Assembly: GCA_964346355.1 (NCBI GenBank)
Contig: CAYFUH010000033.1
Location: forward strand, 1-17,185
Length of the DNA stretch: 17,185 nt
Reading direction: 5' to 3'
DNA from: UBA6115 sp964346355
GTDB lineage: Bacteria > Bacillota > Clostridia > Christensenellales > Aristaeellaceae
Shown here: positions 1-7,901 of the stretch, one piece after another
Numbering within the stretch: the stretch's first letter is position 1
How the letters are laid out: each line of letters opens with the position of its first letter
Position numbers and translations under genes: made by a program
The notes under the pieces: model-generated
What the model was told of the DNA's origin: nothing
The model's database searches: none
Seen by the model: only the letters and a program-made list of their open reading frames with translations

Positions 1-1812
1 GATATCCGAAACATCGCCATTATTGCCCACGTGGACCACGGCAAGACCACCCTGGTGGATCAAATGCTGCGCCAGGCGGGCGTTTTCCGCCAGAACCAGC
101 AGGTGCGCGAGCGCGTGATGGACTCGGGCGATATTGAGCGTGAGCGCGGCATCACCATCCTGGCCAAAAACACCGCGGTGCACTGGGGCGATACCAAGAT
201 CAACATCGTGGACACCCCCGGCCACGCCGATTTCTCCGGCGAGGTGGAGCGCGTGCTGAAGATGGTGGACGGCGTGCTGCTGTTGACGGACTCCTTTGAA
301 GGACCCATGCCGCAAACGCGTTTTGTGCTATCCAAAGCCTTGGATTTAAACCTGCCTGTCTTGATGGTCATCAACAAGGTGGACCGGGCGGACGCCCGCA
401 GCGCCGAGGTGGTGGATGAACTGCTGGATTTATTGATCGACCTGGACGCGGGGGAGGAGACGCTGGACCGGCCCATCCTGTACGTATCCGCGCGCCAGGG
501 CACGGCCACCACCGACCTTGATGTGCCGGGCACCGATTTGGCGCCGCTGTTTGAAGCGATCCTAACCTATATCCCAGGGCCGGAGTGCTTCCCCGAAGGC
601 CCCTTCCAGACGCTCATTTCCACCGTGGACTACAACGAGTATGTGGGCCGCATCGGCATTGGCCGGGTTACCCGCGGCAGCGCGCACACGCAGGAGCAAT
701 TGGTGCGCGTGAACGCGCTGGATGACAGCGTCCACGACATATTTAAAGTGACGGAGCTGTCCGTGTTTGACGGGCTGAAGCGCTTGCCGGCAGACAGCGT
801 CAGCGCGGGGGATATCATTGCCCTCTCCGGGCTTGAGGACCTGAACATCGGCGATACCGTGTGTGAGGCGCAAACGCCCGAGGCCCTGCCCTTTGTGGCC
901 ATTGGTGAACCGACAGTATCCATGACCTTCTCCGTCAACGACAGCCCCTTCGCGGGCCGGGAAGGCACCTATGTCACCAGCCGCCACCTGCGCGCCAGGC
1001 TGTACAAGGAGACGCATACGGACGTCTCCCTGCGCGTGGTGGACGGGGAGACACCCGATCAGTTTATCGTCAAGGGCAGGGGAGAGTTGCACCTGTCCGT
1101 CCTCATTGAAACCATGCGCCGCCAGGGCTATGAGTTCCAGGTGTCCCGGCCGGAGGTCATCTTGCAGGAGATGGACGGTCAGGTGATGGAGCCCATCGAG
1201 CTGCTGCGCGCGGACGTGCCCACAGTCGCCGCGGGCGCGGTGATTGAGAAATTGGGCCGCCGCCGCGGCATCCTCAAAACCATGACCGGCCAGGACCGCG
1301 TGCGCCTGGAGTTTTCCGTCCCCTCCCGCGGTCTGTTTGGCTACCGGAACGAGTTTTTGACCGATACCCGGGGCGAGGGCATCATGAGCGCTGTCTTTGA
1401 CGGCTTTGAGCCCCACCGGGGCGAGATCCCCAGGCGGAACGTGGGCGCCCTGGTCTGCTTTGAGACCGGGGAGTCCACCCAGTATGGCCTGTACGGTGCG
1501 CAGGAGCGCGGGGCGCTTTTCATCGGCAGCCAGACGCCGGTCTACGCCGGGATGATCTGCGGCCAGTCCAGCCGCCCGGGCGATATCGTGGTCAACGTGT
1601 GCCGCAAAAAGCATGTCACCAACACGCGCAACGCCGCGGCGGCAGAGGACAGCATGCGCCTGATGTCCGCCCGCGCGATGACGCTGGAGGAGTGCATGGA
1701 GTTTATCGATGAGGACGAGCTGCTGGAGGTCACGCCCCAGTCCCTGCGCATGCGCAAGCGCGTCCTGAGCCATGAGCAGCGCGCCAAGGGCGCGAACCGG
1801 GCCAAAAAGTAA
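1..1812 (+). CDS. typA: TypA/BipA translational GTPase, 5'-truncated by window edge
   Basis: Ribosome-associated GTPase of the EF-G-like family that acts in ribosome assembly and stress adaptation in the cytoplasm. The reading frame is open from the first base (Asp-Ile-Arg-Asn-Ile-Ala), so only about ten or fewer N-terminal residues are missing; the GTG at 31 lies inside the G1 motif and is not the start. Counting from the first codon, the G1 loop AHVDHGKT is at residues 9-16, the G2 switch ERGITI at 48-53, G3 DTPGHADF at 71-78 and G4 NKVD at 125-128. Domain II, the EF-G-like domain III/V region (for example GRGELHLSVLIETMRR) and the TypA-specific C-terminal domain follow. The 603 visible residues match the usual length of about 600-615. 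A terminator-like hairpin follows at 1879. Identification is secure. Confidence 0.97.
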   Translation, partial: DIRNIAIIAHVDHGKTTLVDQMLRQAGVFRQNQQVRERVMDSGDIERERGITILAKNTAVHWGDTKINIVDTPGHADFSGEVERVLKMVDGVLLLTDSFEGPMPQTRFVLSKALDLNLPVLMVINKVDRADARSAEVVDELLDLLIDLDAGEETLDRPILYVSARQGTATTDLDVPGTDLAPLFEAILTYIPGPECFPEGPFQTLISTVDYNEYVGRIGIGRVTRGSAHTQEQLVRVNALDDSVHDIFKVTELSVFDGLKRLPADSVSAGDIIALSGLEDLNIGDTVCEAQTPEALPFVAIGEPTVSMTFSVNDSPFAGREGTYVTSRHLRARLYKETHTDVSLRVVDGETPDQFIVKGRGELHLSVLIETMRRQGYEFQVSRPEVILQEMDGQVMEPIELLRADVPTVAAGAVIEKLGRRRGILKTMTGQDRVRLEFSVPSRGLFGYRNEFLTDTRGEGIMSAVFDGFEPHRGEIPRRNVGALVCFETGESTQYGLYGAQERGALFIGSQTPVYAGMICGQSSRPGDIVVNVCRKKHVTNTRNAAAAEDSMRLMSARAMTLEECMEFIDEDELLEVTPQSLRMRKRVLSHEQRAKGANRAKK

Positions 1813-1878
1813 GACATGTCTTTGAGGCAATCAGGCCGGCGTTCTAACCGGCGATCAGCCAAATAAAAAAATCTTCAT

Positions 1879-1909
1879 GACCCGTGCTTTTGCCGGGTCT
1901 TTTTCTTTG
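1879..1909 (+). terminator. Rho-independent terminator after typA
   Basis: The 6-bp stem GACCCG (1879-1884) / CGGGTC (1894-1899) encloses a 9-nt loop and is followed by a T-rich run (TTTTTCTTT). It lies about 67 bp past the typA stop and upstream of the tpl promoter. Confidence 0.7.
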
Positions 1910-1937
1910 CGACAAATATCTTTTGGTACTTTAATGC

Positions 1938-1966
1938 TTGCCAAGCGCCGCGCATTGGCGTATAGT
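1938..1966 (+). promoter_or_regulatory. Sigma-A-type promoter of tpl
   Basis: TTGCCA (1938-1943), a 17-bp spacer and TATAGT (1961-1966) sit about 60 bp upstream of the tpl ATG. The promoter lies inside a possible N-terminal extension of the tpl frame, which argues for the downstream start. I see no clear operator palindrome around it. Confidence 0.75.
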
Positions 1967-2026
1967 AAAAACATTAAAAATACAATCCGGCTTAAGGCTG
2001 GACGCCGCTTGGCACAAGGAGGAAAC

Positions 2027-3406
2027 ATGTTTGACACACGGTATCCCGCAGAACCATACCGCATCAAGACGGTGGAAACCATCAAGATGAACACCCGTGA
2101 GGAGCGCCTGGAGTACATCAAGGAAGCCGGTTACAACACCTTCCTGCTCAACTCCGAGGACGTGTACATCGACCTGCTGACCGACTCCGGCACCAACGCC
2201 ATGAGCGACAAGCAGTGGGCCGGCATGATGCTGGGTGACGAAGCCTACGCCGGCAGCAAAAACTGGAAACACCTGGAAAGCACCGTGCAGGAGCTGTTCG
2301 GCTTCAAGCACGTGGTGCCCACCCACCAGGGCCGGGGCGCTGAGAACCTGCTCAGCCGCGTGGCCATCAAGCCCGGCCAGTATGTCCCCGGCAACATGTA
2401 TTTCACCACCACCCGCTACCACCAGGAAGCCAACGGCGGTATTTTTGTGGACATCATCCGGGACGAGGCGCACGACGCGCAGCTGGAAATCCCCTTTAAG
2501 GGCGATATCGACTTAAATAAACTGAAGGCGCTGGTGGATGAGGTGGGTGCTGAGCAGGTTGCCTATGTCTGCCTGGCCATCACCGTCAACCTGGCTGGCG
2601 GCCAGCCCGTGTCCATGAAGAACATGCGGGAGGTCTATGAATACTGCCAGGAAAAGGGCATCAAGGTGTTCATGGATGCCACCCGCTGCGTGGAAAACGC
2701 CTACTTCATCAAGGAGCAGGAGGAGGGCTTCGCCGACAAGTCCATCAAGGACATCGTGCGCGAGCAGTTCTCCTACGCTGACGGCTGCACCATGTCCGGC
2801 AAAAAGGACTGCATCACCAACATTGGCGGCTTCCTGTGTGTCAATGATGAGGAGCTGTTCGTCTCCGCGCGCGAATTGGTCGTGGTGTTTGAGGGCATGC
2901 CCAGCTACGGCGGCATTGCCGGCCGTGACATGGAAGCCATGGCCATTGGCCTGAAGGAAGCCATGCAGGAGGAGTACATCGAGCACCGCGTCAAGCAGGT
3001 GCGCTACCTGGCCGACAGGCTGGTGGAAGCAGGTGTGCCCATCGTCCGCCCCGTGGGCGGCCATGCGGTCTTCCTGGACGCGCGCGCTTTCTGCCCGCAC
3101 CTGGAGCAATCCCAGTTCCCCGCCCAGGCGCTGGCGGCTGCGATCTATGTGGAAGGCGGCGTGCGCACCATGGAGCGCGGCATCATCTCCGCCGGCCGCG
3201 ACAAGGTAACCGGCAAGGACCACGCGCCCAAACTGGAAACCGTGCGCGTCACCATCCCGCGCCGCGTGTACACCTACCGCCACATGGACCTGGTGGCTGA
3301 CACCATCATCAAGCTGTACAAGCACAAGGAAGACATCCGCGGCCTGAAGTGGGCCTATGAACCCAAGCAGCTGCGCTTCTTCACCGGAAGATTTGAACAA
3401 ATTTAA
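2027..3406 (+). CDS. tpl: Tyrosine phenol-lyase (beta-tyrosinase)
   Basis: PLP enzyme (EC 4.1.99.2) that splits L-tyrosine into phenol, pyruvate and ammonia; cytoplasmic homotetramer. The start at 2027 has the ribosome site AAGGAGG and gives 459 residues, beginning MFDTRYPAEPYRIK. The protein follows Citrobacter freundii TPL (456 residues, from memory) almost without gaps at an offset of +3. On that alignment the Schiff-base lysine is Lys260 (MSGKK), the catalytic tyrosine Tyr74, the PLP-phosphate Arg103, the ring-stacking Phe126, Asn188, Asp217 and Arg220. Thr127, Met382, Arg384 and Phe451 are the positions that separate TPL from tryptophanase; tryptophanase has Asp in place of the Thr. The gene stands alone with its own promoter and terminator and has no adjacent tyrosine permease or TyrR-like regulator. 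The closest alternative is tryptophanase, which the active-site residues and close similarity rule out. Confidence 0.96.
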   Translation: MFDTRYPAEPYRIKTVETIKMNTREERLEYIKEAGYNTFLLNSEDVYIDLLTDSGTNAMSDKQWAGMMLGDEAYAGSKNWKHLESTVQELFGFKHVVPTHQGRGAENLLSRVAIKPGQYVPGNMYFTTTRYHQEANGGIFVDIIRDEAHDAQLEIPFKGDIDLNKLKALVDEVGAEQVAYVCLAITVNLAGGQPVSMKNMREVYEYCQEKGIKVFMDATRCVENAYFIKEQEEGFADKSIKDIVREQFSYADGCTMSGKKDCITNIGGFLCVNDEELFVSARELVVVFEGMPSYGGIAGRDMEAMAIGLKEAMQEEYIEHRVKQVRYLADRLVEAGVPIVRPVGGHAVFLDARAFCPHLEQSQFPAQALAAAIYVEGGVRTMERGIISAGRDKVTGKDHAPKLETVRVTIPRRVYTYRHMDLVADTIIKLYKHKEDIRGLKWAYEPKQLRFFTGRFEQI

Positions 3407-3426
3407 CAGATACGAAACGCAAAACA

Positions 3427-3454
3427 CAGCCCGCGGCATCCGTGCCGCGGGCTG
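3427..3454. terminator. Strong hairpin after tpl, possibly bidirectional
   Basis: A perfect 12-bp stem (3427-3438 with 3443-3454) encloses the tetraloop TCCG. The plus-strand tail TCGCTTT is modest. On the minus strand the hairpin is followed by TGTTTTGCGTTT, so it could also stop transcripts from the minus-strand gene at 3620-4624. Confidence 0.8.
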
Positions 3455-3539
3455 TCGCTTTATCAATCGCCAACAGAAGAGTTTCAAAGGCGTAACAAAA
3501 GCCGGCAATATGCCTTTTTACACTTTGCCGGTTTAATAT

Positions 3540-3596
3540 GGGGACGGGCATCAGTATTAACCATGATTCTTCGCAGAAACAGAGGGACCCGTCCCC
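3540..3596. repeat. REP-like inverted repeat pair between convergent genes
   Basis: GGGGACGGG (3540-3548) and its exact complement CCCGTCCCC (3588-3596) flank a 39-bp centre. The right arm reads GGGACCCGTCCCC. This resembles the GGGACGGTTCTC-like palindromic elements scattered between genes in many Firmicutes, often with IS200-like transposases; that comparison is from memory. Just upstream, CCGGCAA (3502-3508) and TTGCCGG form a second short inverted repeat. No coding potential is apparent in 3407-3619. Confidence 0.55.
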
Positions 3597-3619
3597 GGAA
3601 TCGTTTTAATGAAGCTGGC

Positions 3620-4624
3620 TTATTTGCCCAGCCGGACGGCCTGGCCGCCCGCCTTTGGCATCACATACAGCGTGGTGTCGCCGCGTTCCTCATAGGCCAG
3701 GTAGTCCTCAAACACATAGATACTCTTCACCGCGTGCCCGGACAGCGGGGCGGCAGCGCCTGTTTCCAGGTCCAGCTGGTACACCTTGTACCCGTCTGCG
3801 GCATTGGCAAAATAGGCATAGTGTTCATCCGCATTCAGCGCGCTGGCGGAGATGCCCTCCATCACCTCAGGCGCGCTGTTGCCGTCAAGCTGCCAAAGAT
3901 ACAGACTGTTTTTCGCGTCGGAGAAGAGCAGCACGTCCTGCGCTCCCTTTTTGGCGATGGTGAAGCCGCCCACTTTCTGCTCGCCAAACTCCGCCTGCAG
4001 CTGTTCATGCGACAGGTGGCGATGGGGAGAGGAGGCCAAATAATCCCAGACGTCAGCGCTGAAATTGGGATGACCCCAGATGGGCGACAGCGCCTGCCGC
4101 TCCGCTTTGACAGTGTCGATCAGGCGGGAAAATTCCGCCGCGGCGTCAACGCTTTCCGTCACCTGCGCATCCGACGGGTCAAACAGGTCGTACAGGATGC
4201 GGTTATCCGGGTGGTTCGGCTTGCCCCGATCCTCTTTTGGCATAAAGTAATAGTACGCCCCACCTGTTTGATAGACGGTGCAGCTGTCAGGCGCAGGCGC
4301 CAGCCTGATGACCTGCCCGTTTTTTGTGCGCAGCACCAAAAAGGCGATGTCTTTTTCAAACCCGCAGCCCGAGCCATGGTCCAGTTTTTCCGCCTCGCTC
4401 AGCAGCTTCGCCAATGTGGCCAGCTTGTCCGGGTTTGTCAGGGTGCGCACGTAGGTGCCGCTGTTGGGCAGATCCGGGACGATCAGGTTCATAAAAAGGG
4501 TAGCCTGATCAAGCTCCGCAAGCTGCGCGGGGTCAAAAGGCATATCTTGCTGTCCCAGCGCGTGAGCGCATGGGCTCACAAGCAAAATGAGGGTCAGGAT
4601 CCCGCTGATCAGCCTTTTGTTCAT
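3620..4624 (-). CDS. Exported protein of unknown function with beta-propeller-like C-terminal half
   Basis: I do not recognise this 334-residue protein as a named family. The start has a good ribosome site (GGAGGAGG, minus strand). Residues 1-23 form a signal peptide (positive MNKR, hydrophobic core, probable cleavage after AHA), so it is likely secreted. The VSPC motif is a poor lipobox. The middle region has two cysteines in a GCGFEKD...DSC context. From about residue 225 there are short repeating beta-strand units (DVLLFSDAKNSLYLWQLDG, AYFANAADGYKVYQLDLETG, TTLYVMPKAGG). They look like blades of a DUF5050-type or WD40-like propeller, too few to close alone. It lies 63 bp downstream of the deacylase gene and probably shares its promoter. 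Function cannot be assigned. Confidence 0.8.
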   Translation of the reverse strand: MNKRLISGILTLILLVSPCAHALGQQDMPFDPAQLAELDQATLFMNLIVPDLPNSGTYVRTLTNPDKLATLAKLLSEAEKLDHGSGCGFEKDIAFLVLRTKNGQVIRLAPAPDSCTVYQTGGAYYYFMPKEDRGKPNHPDNRILYDLFDPSDAQVTESVDAAAEFSRLIDTVKAERQALSPIWGHPNFSADVWDYLASSPHRHLSHEQLQAEFGEQKVGGFTIAKKGAQDVLLFSDAKNSLYLWQLDGNSAPEVMEGISASALNADEHYAYFANAADGYKVYQLDLETGAAAPLSGHAVKSIYVFEDYLAYEERGDTTLYVMPKAGGQAVRLGK

Positions 4625-4687
4625 GATGCCTCCTCCGGTTGAGCGTTGCCTATCAAACGAAACAGAGGATCATTTTCATCCGGCCGC

Positions 4688-5161
4688 TTACGCGTCAACC
4701 AGCTTGCACACATCCACCCACTTCCCGCCGGTGGCCTGCGCCAGCTGCGCGGGGGTAAGTTTGATGGCGCTTTGATCATTGCCAGCGGAGGGGTAGATGT
4801 GCGTGAAACGCTGTAAGGACTCATCCAGATAGACCTCAACACCGGGCTTGAGCGCGAAGGGACAGACACCGCCCACAGCGTGCCCGGTGCGCTCCCGGGC
4901 GTCCGCCGTGCCCAGCATCCTGGCTTTTGTGCCAAAGGCAGCCTTAAATTTCGGGTTGTCAATGCGCGTGTCCCCGGCGCACACCACCAGGATGGTGCTG
5001 CCTTCCAGTCCATAAAAGGACAGGGTCTTGGCGATTTGCGCTTCCGGCACCCCGGCAGCCGCGGCGGCTTGGGGCACAGTGGCGCTGGACACCTCAAACT
5101 CCATGATGAACTGATCCAGCCCCAAGGGCATTAAGGCTTCACGAACCCGCGCGATGGACAT
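4688..5161 (-). CDS. YbaK/EbsC-family aminoacyl-tRNA deacylase
   Basis: The 157-residue protein fits the YbaK/EbsC (aminoacyl-tRNA deacylase, IPR007214-type) family. Members hydrolyse mischarged tRNAs such as Cys-tRNA(Pro) in trans. The conserved lysine is in QIAKTL (Lys45). The GGVCPFALK motif at 97-105 and the SAGND loop at 125-129 are typical of the substrate pocket. The exact tRNA specificity cannot be read from the sequence. The ATG at 5161 has GGAGG about 6 nt upstream. The gene is divergent from rqcH and is first in a probable two-gene unit with the exported protein downstream. Firmicute members are often annotated simply as YbaK/EbsC family, so I leave the symbol blank. Confidence 0.9.
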   Translation of the reverse strand: MSIARVREALMPLGLDQFIMEFEVSSATVPQAAAAAGVPEAQIAKTLSFYGLEGSTILVVCAGDTRIDNPKFKAAFGTKARMLGTADARERTGHAVGGVCPFALKPGVEVYLDESLQRFTHIYPSAGNDQSAIKLTPAQLAQATGGKWVDVCKLVDA

Positions 5162-5194
5162 GGCACACCTCCGTTGTTGTCAGTCAATGCAAGA

Positions 5195-5223
5195 ATTGTA
5201 GGCACCAGTCTGCCTGCTGTCAA
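5195..5223 (-). promoter_or_regulatory. Sigma-A promoter of the YbaK-type gene
   Basis: Read on the minus strand: TTGACA (5223-5218), a 17-bp spacer, TACAAT (5200-5195). The -35 is a perfect consensus and the site lies about 35 bp from the start codon. Confidence 0.85.
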
Positions 5224-5240
5224 ATACAGGCTGTTGATTG

Positions 5241-5249
5241 TGATATACT
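5241..5249 (+). promoter_or_regulatory. Extended -10 promoter of rqcH
   Basis: TGATATACT is an extended -10 (TG-N-TATACT). No good -35 is seen at 17 bp; TGTCAA at 5218-5223 is 20 bp upstream and is also the -35 of the divergent deacylase gene. The site lies about 48 bp before the TTG start. Confidence 0.65.
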
Positions 5250-5296
5250 GAAGGCCGCGGGCGCCTTTGACGCGCCCTTTAAAAGGAGTATGTAGT

Positions 5297-7024
5297 TTGG
5301 ATGGTTTGATGCTGGGCTTTGTAGCCCGTGAAATTGATCAGGCGCTGTCCGGCGGTCGGGTGGACCGCGTGACCCAGCCGGATGATGATTTGCTGATCAT
5401 CCATGTCAGAAACCAGGGGCAAAGCCACCGCCTGCTCCTTTGCGCCACGCCGGGGTATACACGGCTGCACCTGACGCAAAAAGCCTATGAAAACCCGGCC
5501 CAGGCACCCGTGTTTTGCATGCTGGCGCGCAAGCACCTGGTGGGCGGGCGGCTGCTGGCTGTGGAGCAATTGTATTCCGACCGCCTGCTCCGCTTGCGGT
5601 TTTCAAACCTGGATGAATTAGGTGACCCGCGGGAGACGCTGCTTTATTTTGAAGCCATGGGCAAGCACAGCAACCTCACCTTAGTGCAGGAGGGCAAGAT
5701 TTTGGACGCCATGCGCCATGTCACACTGGAGATGAGCCGGGTGCGGCAGATGCTGCCCGGGCTTCCCTTTGTGATGCCGCCGCGGCAGGACAAATTGACG
5801 CAGGAGGAGACGACGGCAGCGGCGGTTTACACCCGGATGCTTCAGGAGGAAGGCCCGCTGCAACGGTTTATCTTCCGCAATATCGCGGGCTTGGGAATGC
5901 ACAGCGCGCAGGAGTTGAGCCAGCGCGTGACAGGGCAGCCAGACAGCCTGCTCAGCGAGATAGACCGGGAGCAGACCAGCCGGAAACTGGCTGCCTTGAT
6001 ACATGGCATAAAGGACGATTCCCGGCCAATGCTGCTGCTGGAGGAGGACGGCACCCCGCGCGAAGCGCTCCCCTTTGCCTTTGTGTCCTACCCCAAGGAA
6101 TTTCAACGGGAGATGCCGGCGCATTCAGAGGCCATTGAAACCCTGTATTTTGAGCGCGACCTGCGCAACCGGTTCAACCAGCGCTCCGCAGGCTTACGGC
6201 GCGTTTTGACCCAGGCGAAGGAACGCGCACAGCGCAAGCTGGTGCTCCTGGAAGAGGAGGTGCTAACGCCCAAACAGGCAGAGGAATTGCGCATTGTCGG
6301 GGAGCTGATCACAGCGCATCTGCACGAGATCAAAAAGGGCGCACAGCAGGTGACGCTGCCGGATTATTACACCGGCGGGGAGCGCGTGATCCAATTGGAC
6401 GCCACACTGAGCGCTGCGCAAAACGCGCAGAGGTATTTTAAGCGCTACCGCAAGGCGCATACCGCGCGCAAGCTGGCGGCGGAGCAAAAGCAAAGTGCGC
6501 AAAACCAGATTATGGAGCTGGAGGACGCCCTGTATTTCCTGGAGGATGCCACCAGCAGCCAGGAAATCGGCGAGATCAGGCAGGCCTTGTCAGAAAGCGG
6601 TCTGATTAAGCGCGGCAGCGGCGCGCGCAAAGGCAAAAAGGACAAGCCCATGAAGCCGCTGCGCTATGTTTCGCCGGACGGTTTTGTGATTCATGTGGGC
6701 CGTAACAGCCGGCAAAATGAGGCGCTGCTCAAGGACGCGCGCGGGGAGGATGTGTGGCTGCACGCGAGGGACATCCCCGGCTCCCACGTGCTTATCACGT
6801 CAGGCGGGCAGGACGTTCCGGAGGACACGCTGGTTCTGGCCGCCAAACTGGCCGCCTGCTATTCCAAGGCGCGCGGGCGGCAGACGCAGGTGGACTACAC
6901 CCTGCGCCGCTTTGTCAAAAAAACGCCCGGCGGCGGGCCGGGCCTGGTGCATTATACGGGGGAAAAAAGTGTAATGGTGTCCATGACGCAAGAGGAGTTA
7001 GCGTCTTTGAATCAATCCGAATAA
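5297..7024 (+). CDS. rqcH: RqcH (NFACT/Rqc2 homolog), ribosome quality control
   Basis: Binds the 50S subunit carrying a stalled peptidyl-tRNA and recruits tRNA(Ala) to add a C-terminal alanine tail; formerly annotated as a fibronectin-binding protein. I choose the TTG at 5297 as start: AAAGGAG lies 8 nt upstream and the resulting MDGLMLGF matches the family N-terminus (MsfDGi...). A TTG at 5267 lacks such a site. The 575-residue length fits the family. The NFACT-N domain carries the Asp-Arg pair (residues 95-96, YSDRLLRL) needed for alanine tailing, and the EAMGKHSNL motif near residue 120. A charged helical coiled-coil middle spans roughly 280-430. The NFACT-R domain is near 455-560 (SPDGFVIHVGRNSRQNE, WLHARDIPGSHV). 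All hallmark residues are present, so it is probably functional. Confidence 0.95.
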   Translation: MDGLMLGFVAREIDQALSGGRVDRVTQPDDDLLIIHVRNQGQSHRLLLCATPGYTRLHLTQKAYENPAQAPVFCMLARKHLVGGRLLAVEQLYSDRLLRLRFSNLDELGDPRETLLYFEAMGKHSNLTLVQEGKILDAMRHVTLEMSRVRQMLPGLPFVMPPRQDKLTQEETTAAAVYTRMLQEEGPLQRFIFRNIAGLGMHSAQELSQRVTGQPDSLLSEIDREQTSRKLAALIHGIKDDSRPMLLLEEDGTPREALPFAFVSYPKEFQREMPAHSEAIETLYFERDLRNRFNQRSAGLRRVLTQAKERAQRKLVLLEEEVLTPKQAEELRIVGELITAHLHEIKKGAQQVTLPDYYTGGERVIQLDATLSAAQNAQRYFKRYRKAHTARKLAAEQKQSAQNQIMELEDALYFLEDATSSQEIGEIRQALSESGLIKRGSGARKGKKDKPMKPLRYVSPDGFVIHVGRNSRQNEALLKDARGEDVWLHARDIPGSHVLITSGGQDVPEDTLVLAAKLAACYSKARGRQTQVDYTLRRFVKKTPGGGPGLVHYTGEKSVMVSMTQEELASLNQSE

Positions 7025-7049
7025 GAACGCATGTTGATGTTGATTCATT

Positions 7050-7093
7050 CCGGGGAAGCATTTCCCGGTCGGGGGCTTGGGGGGATGCCCCCC
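7050..7093. repeat. GC-rich double palindrome between convergent rqcH and ZIP gene
   Basis: Two adjacent hairpins. CCGGGGAA (7050-7057) pairs with TTTCCCGG (7061-7068). A very G-rich unit GGGGGC (7071-7076) / GCCCCC (7087-7092) follows; alternatively GGGGGG (7079-7084) pairs with CCCCCC (7088-7093). There is no proper T-run on either strand, so it is not a standard intrinsic terminator. It may be an interspersed palindromic repeat. Confidence 0.45.
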
Positions 7094-7111
7094 TGCGTCC
7101 TCTTTAACCTG

Positions 7112-7900
7112 TCACCCTAACGCGACATCCAAAATCATCATAATCACAAAGCCAAAGGCGACGCCGATGACGCCGATGTTGGAGTGCCCGCCTTCCTGCA
7201 GCTCGGGGATGAGCTCCTCCACCACCACATAGATCATGGCGCCGGCGGCGAAAGCCAGCAAGAAGGGCAGGATGGGCACCACCAGGGAGGTTAACAGGAT
7301 GGTGATGGCGGCGGCAAGGGGCTCCACCACACCGGAGAGCGTGCCCATACTGAAGGCCTTCCACTTGCTGGTTCGTTTGTTTTTCAGGGGCATGGACGCG
7401 ATGGCGCCCTCCGGGAAGTTTTGAATGGCGATACCGATGGACAGCGCCATGGCGGCGGCCAGGGAAATGCCGCTGTTGCCGGTTAAAAAGCCGGCAAAGA
7501 CCACGCCAACGGCCATGCCCTCGGGGATGTTGTGAATGGTCACGGCAAGGAGCAGCATGGTGTTTTTGCGCGCGGTGGAGGGCAGGCCCTCGGGCTCATC
7601 ATCCTCGGTGTGCTGGTGGGGGATGAGGGTGTCCAGCAACAGCAAAAAGCCAATGCCAGCCAAAAAACCCAGGGCGGCGGACAGCCAGGGAATCTTGCCC
7701 ATCTCCGCGGATTTTTCAATCGCGGGCAGCAGCAGCGACCAGACGGAGGCTGCCATCATGACGCCGGAGGCAAAGCCGGCCAGCACCTTGCGCATGTTGC
7801 TGCTCATCTCGTTTTTCATAAAGACAACCAGCGAGGCGCCCAGGGTGGTGCCGATAAAGGGAATCAGCACGCCGATGAGTGTTTGGATTTCTTTGCTCAT
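7112..7900 (-). CDS. ZIP-family divalent metal transporter (GufA-like)
   Basis: Integral membrane transporter, 262 residues, probably importing Zn or another divalent cation. About eight hydrophobic segments are visible. The metal-site signatures HNIPEG (residues 123-128, TM4) and QNFPEG (160-165, TM5) are characteristic, with EELIPE at 228-233. The cytoplasmic loop between TM3 and TM4 has the short His/acidic stretch HQHTEDDE (95-102), typical of ZIP proteins. Substrate cannot be decided from sequence. The start codon follows the thrB stop by one base (TGA-T-ATG on the minus strand), so it is the third cistron of the thr operon and probably translationally coupled. The only ribosome site is a weak AAAGGA inside the end of thrB. 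Confidence 0.92.
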   Translation of the reverse strand: MSKEIQTLIGVLIPFIGTTLGASLVVFMKNEMSSNMRKVLAGFASGVMMAASVWSLLLPAIEKSAEMGKIPWLSAALGFLAGIGFLLLLDTLIPHQHTEDDEPEGLPSTARKNTMLLLAVTIHNIPEGMAVGVVFAGFLTGNSGISLAAAMALSIGIAIQNFPEGAIASMPLKNKRTSKWKAFSMGTLSGVVEPLAAAITILLTSLVVPILPFLLAFAAGAMIYVVVEELIPELQEGGHSNIGVIGVAFGFVIMMILDVALG

Positions 7901-7901
7901 A

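Noticed and set aside
562..1830. 422-codon open frame on the minus strand opposite typA
   Set aside because: Mirror frame of a GC-rich coding gene; composition is rich in His/Ala/Gly/Leu with no motif, and it is antisense to a certain gene.
1877..2026. Fifty-codon N-terminal extension of tyrosine phenol-lyase
   Set aside because: It overlaps the terminator and the promoter at 1938-1966, has no homology to TPL, and a strong ribosome site precedes the ATG at 2027.
2027..3406. Tryptophanase (tnaA) as the identity
   Set aside because: Thr127, Met382, Arg384 and Phe451 and near end-to-end similarity to TPL fit tyrosine phenol-lyase; tryptophanase has an Asp at the Thr position.
3620..4624. Lipoprotein signal in the exported protein
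   Set aside because: VSPC does not fit the lipobox consensus; a normal signal-peptidase site after AHA is a better reading.
3563..4642. 359-codon plus-strand frame opposite the exported protein
   Set aside because: The minus-strand frame has a signal peptide, ribosome site and an operon context; the plus frame has none and starts inside the palindromic element.
5267..5296. Upstream TTG start for rqcH
   Set aside because: No ribosome site and ten extra residues not found in the family; TTG at 5297 has AAAGGAG at good spacing.
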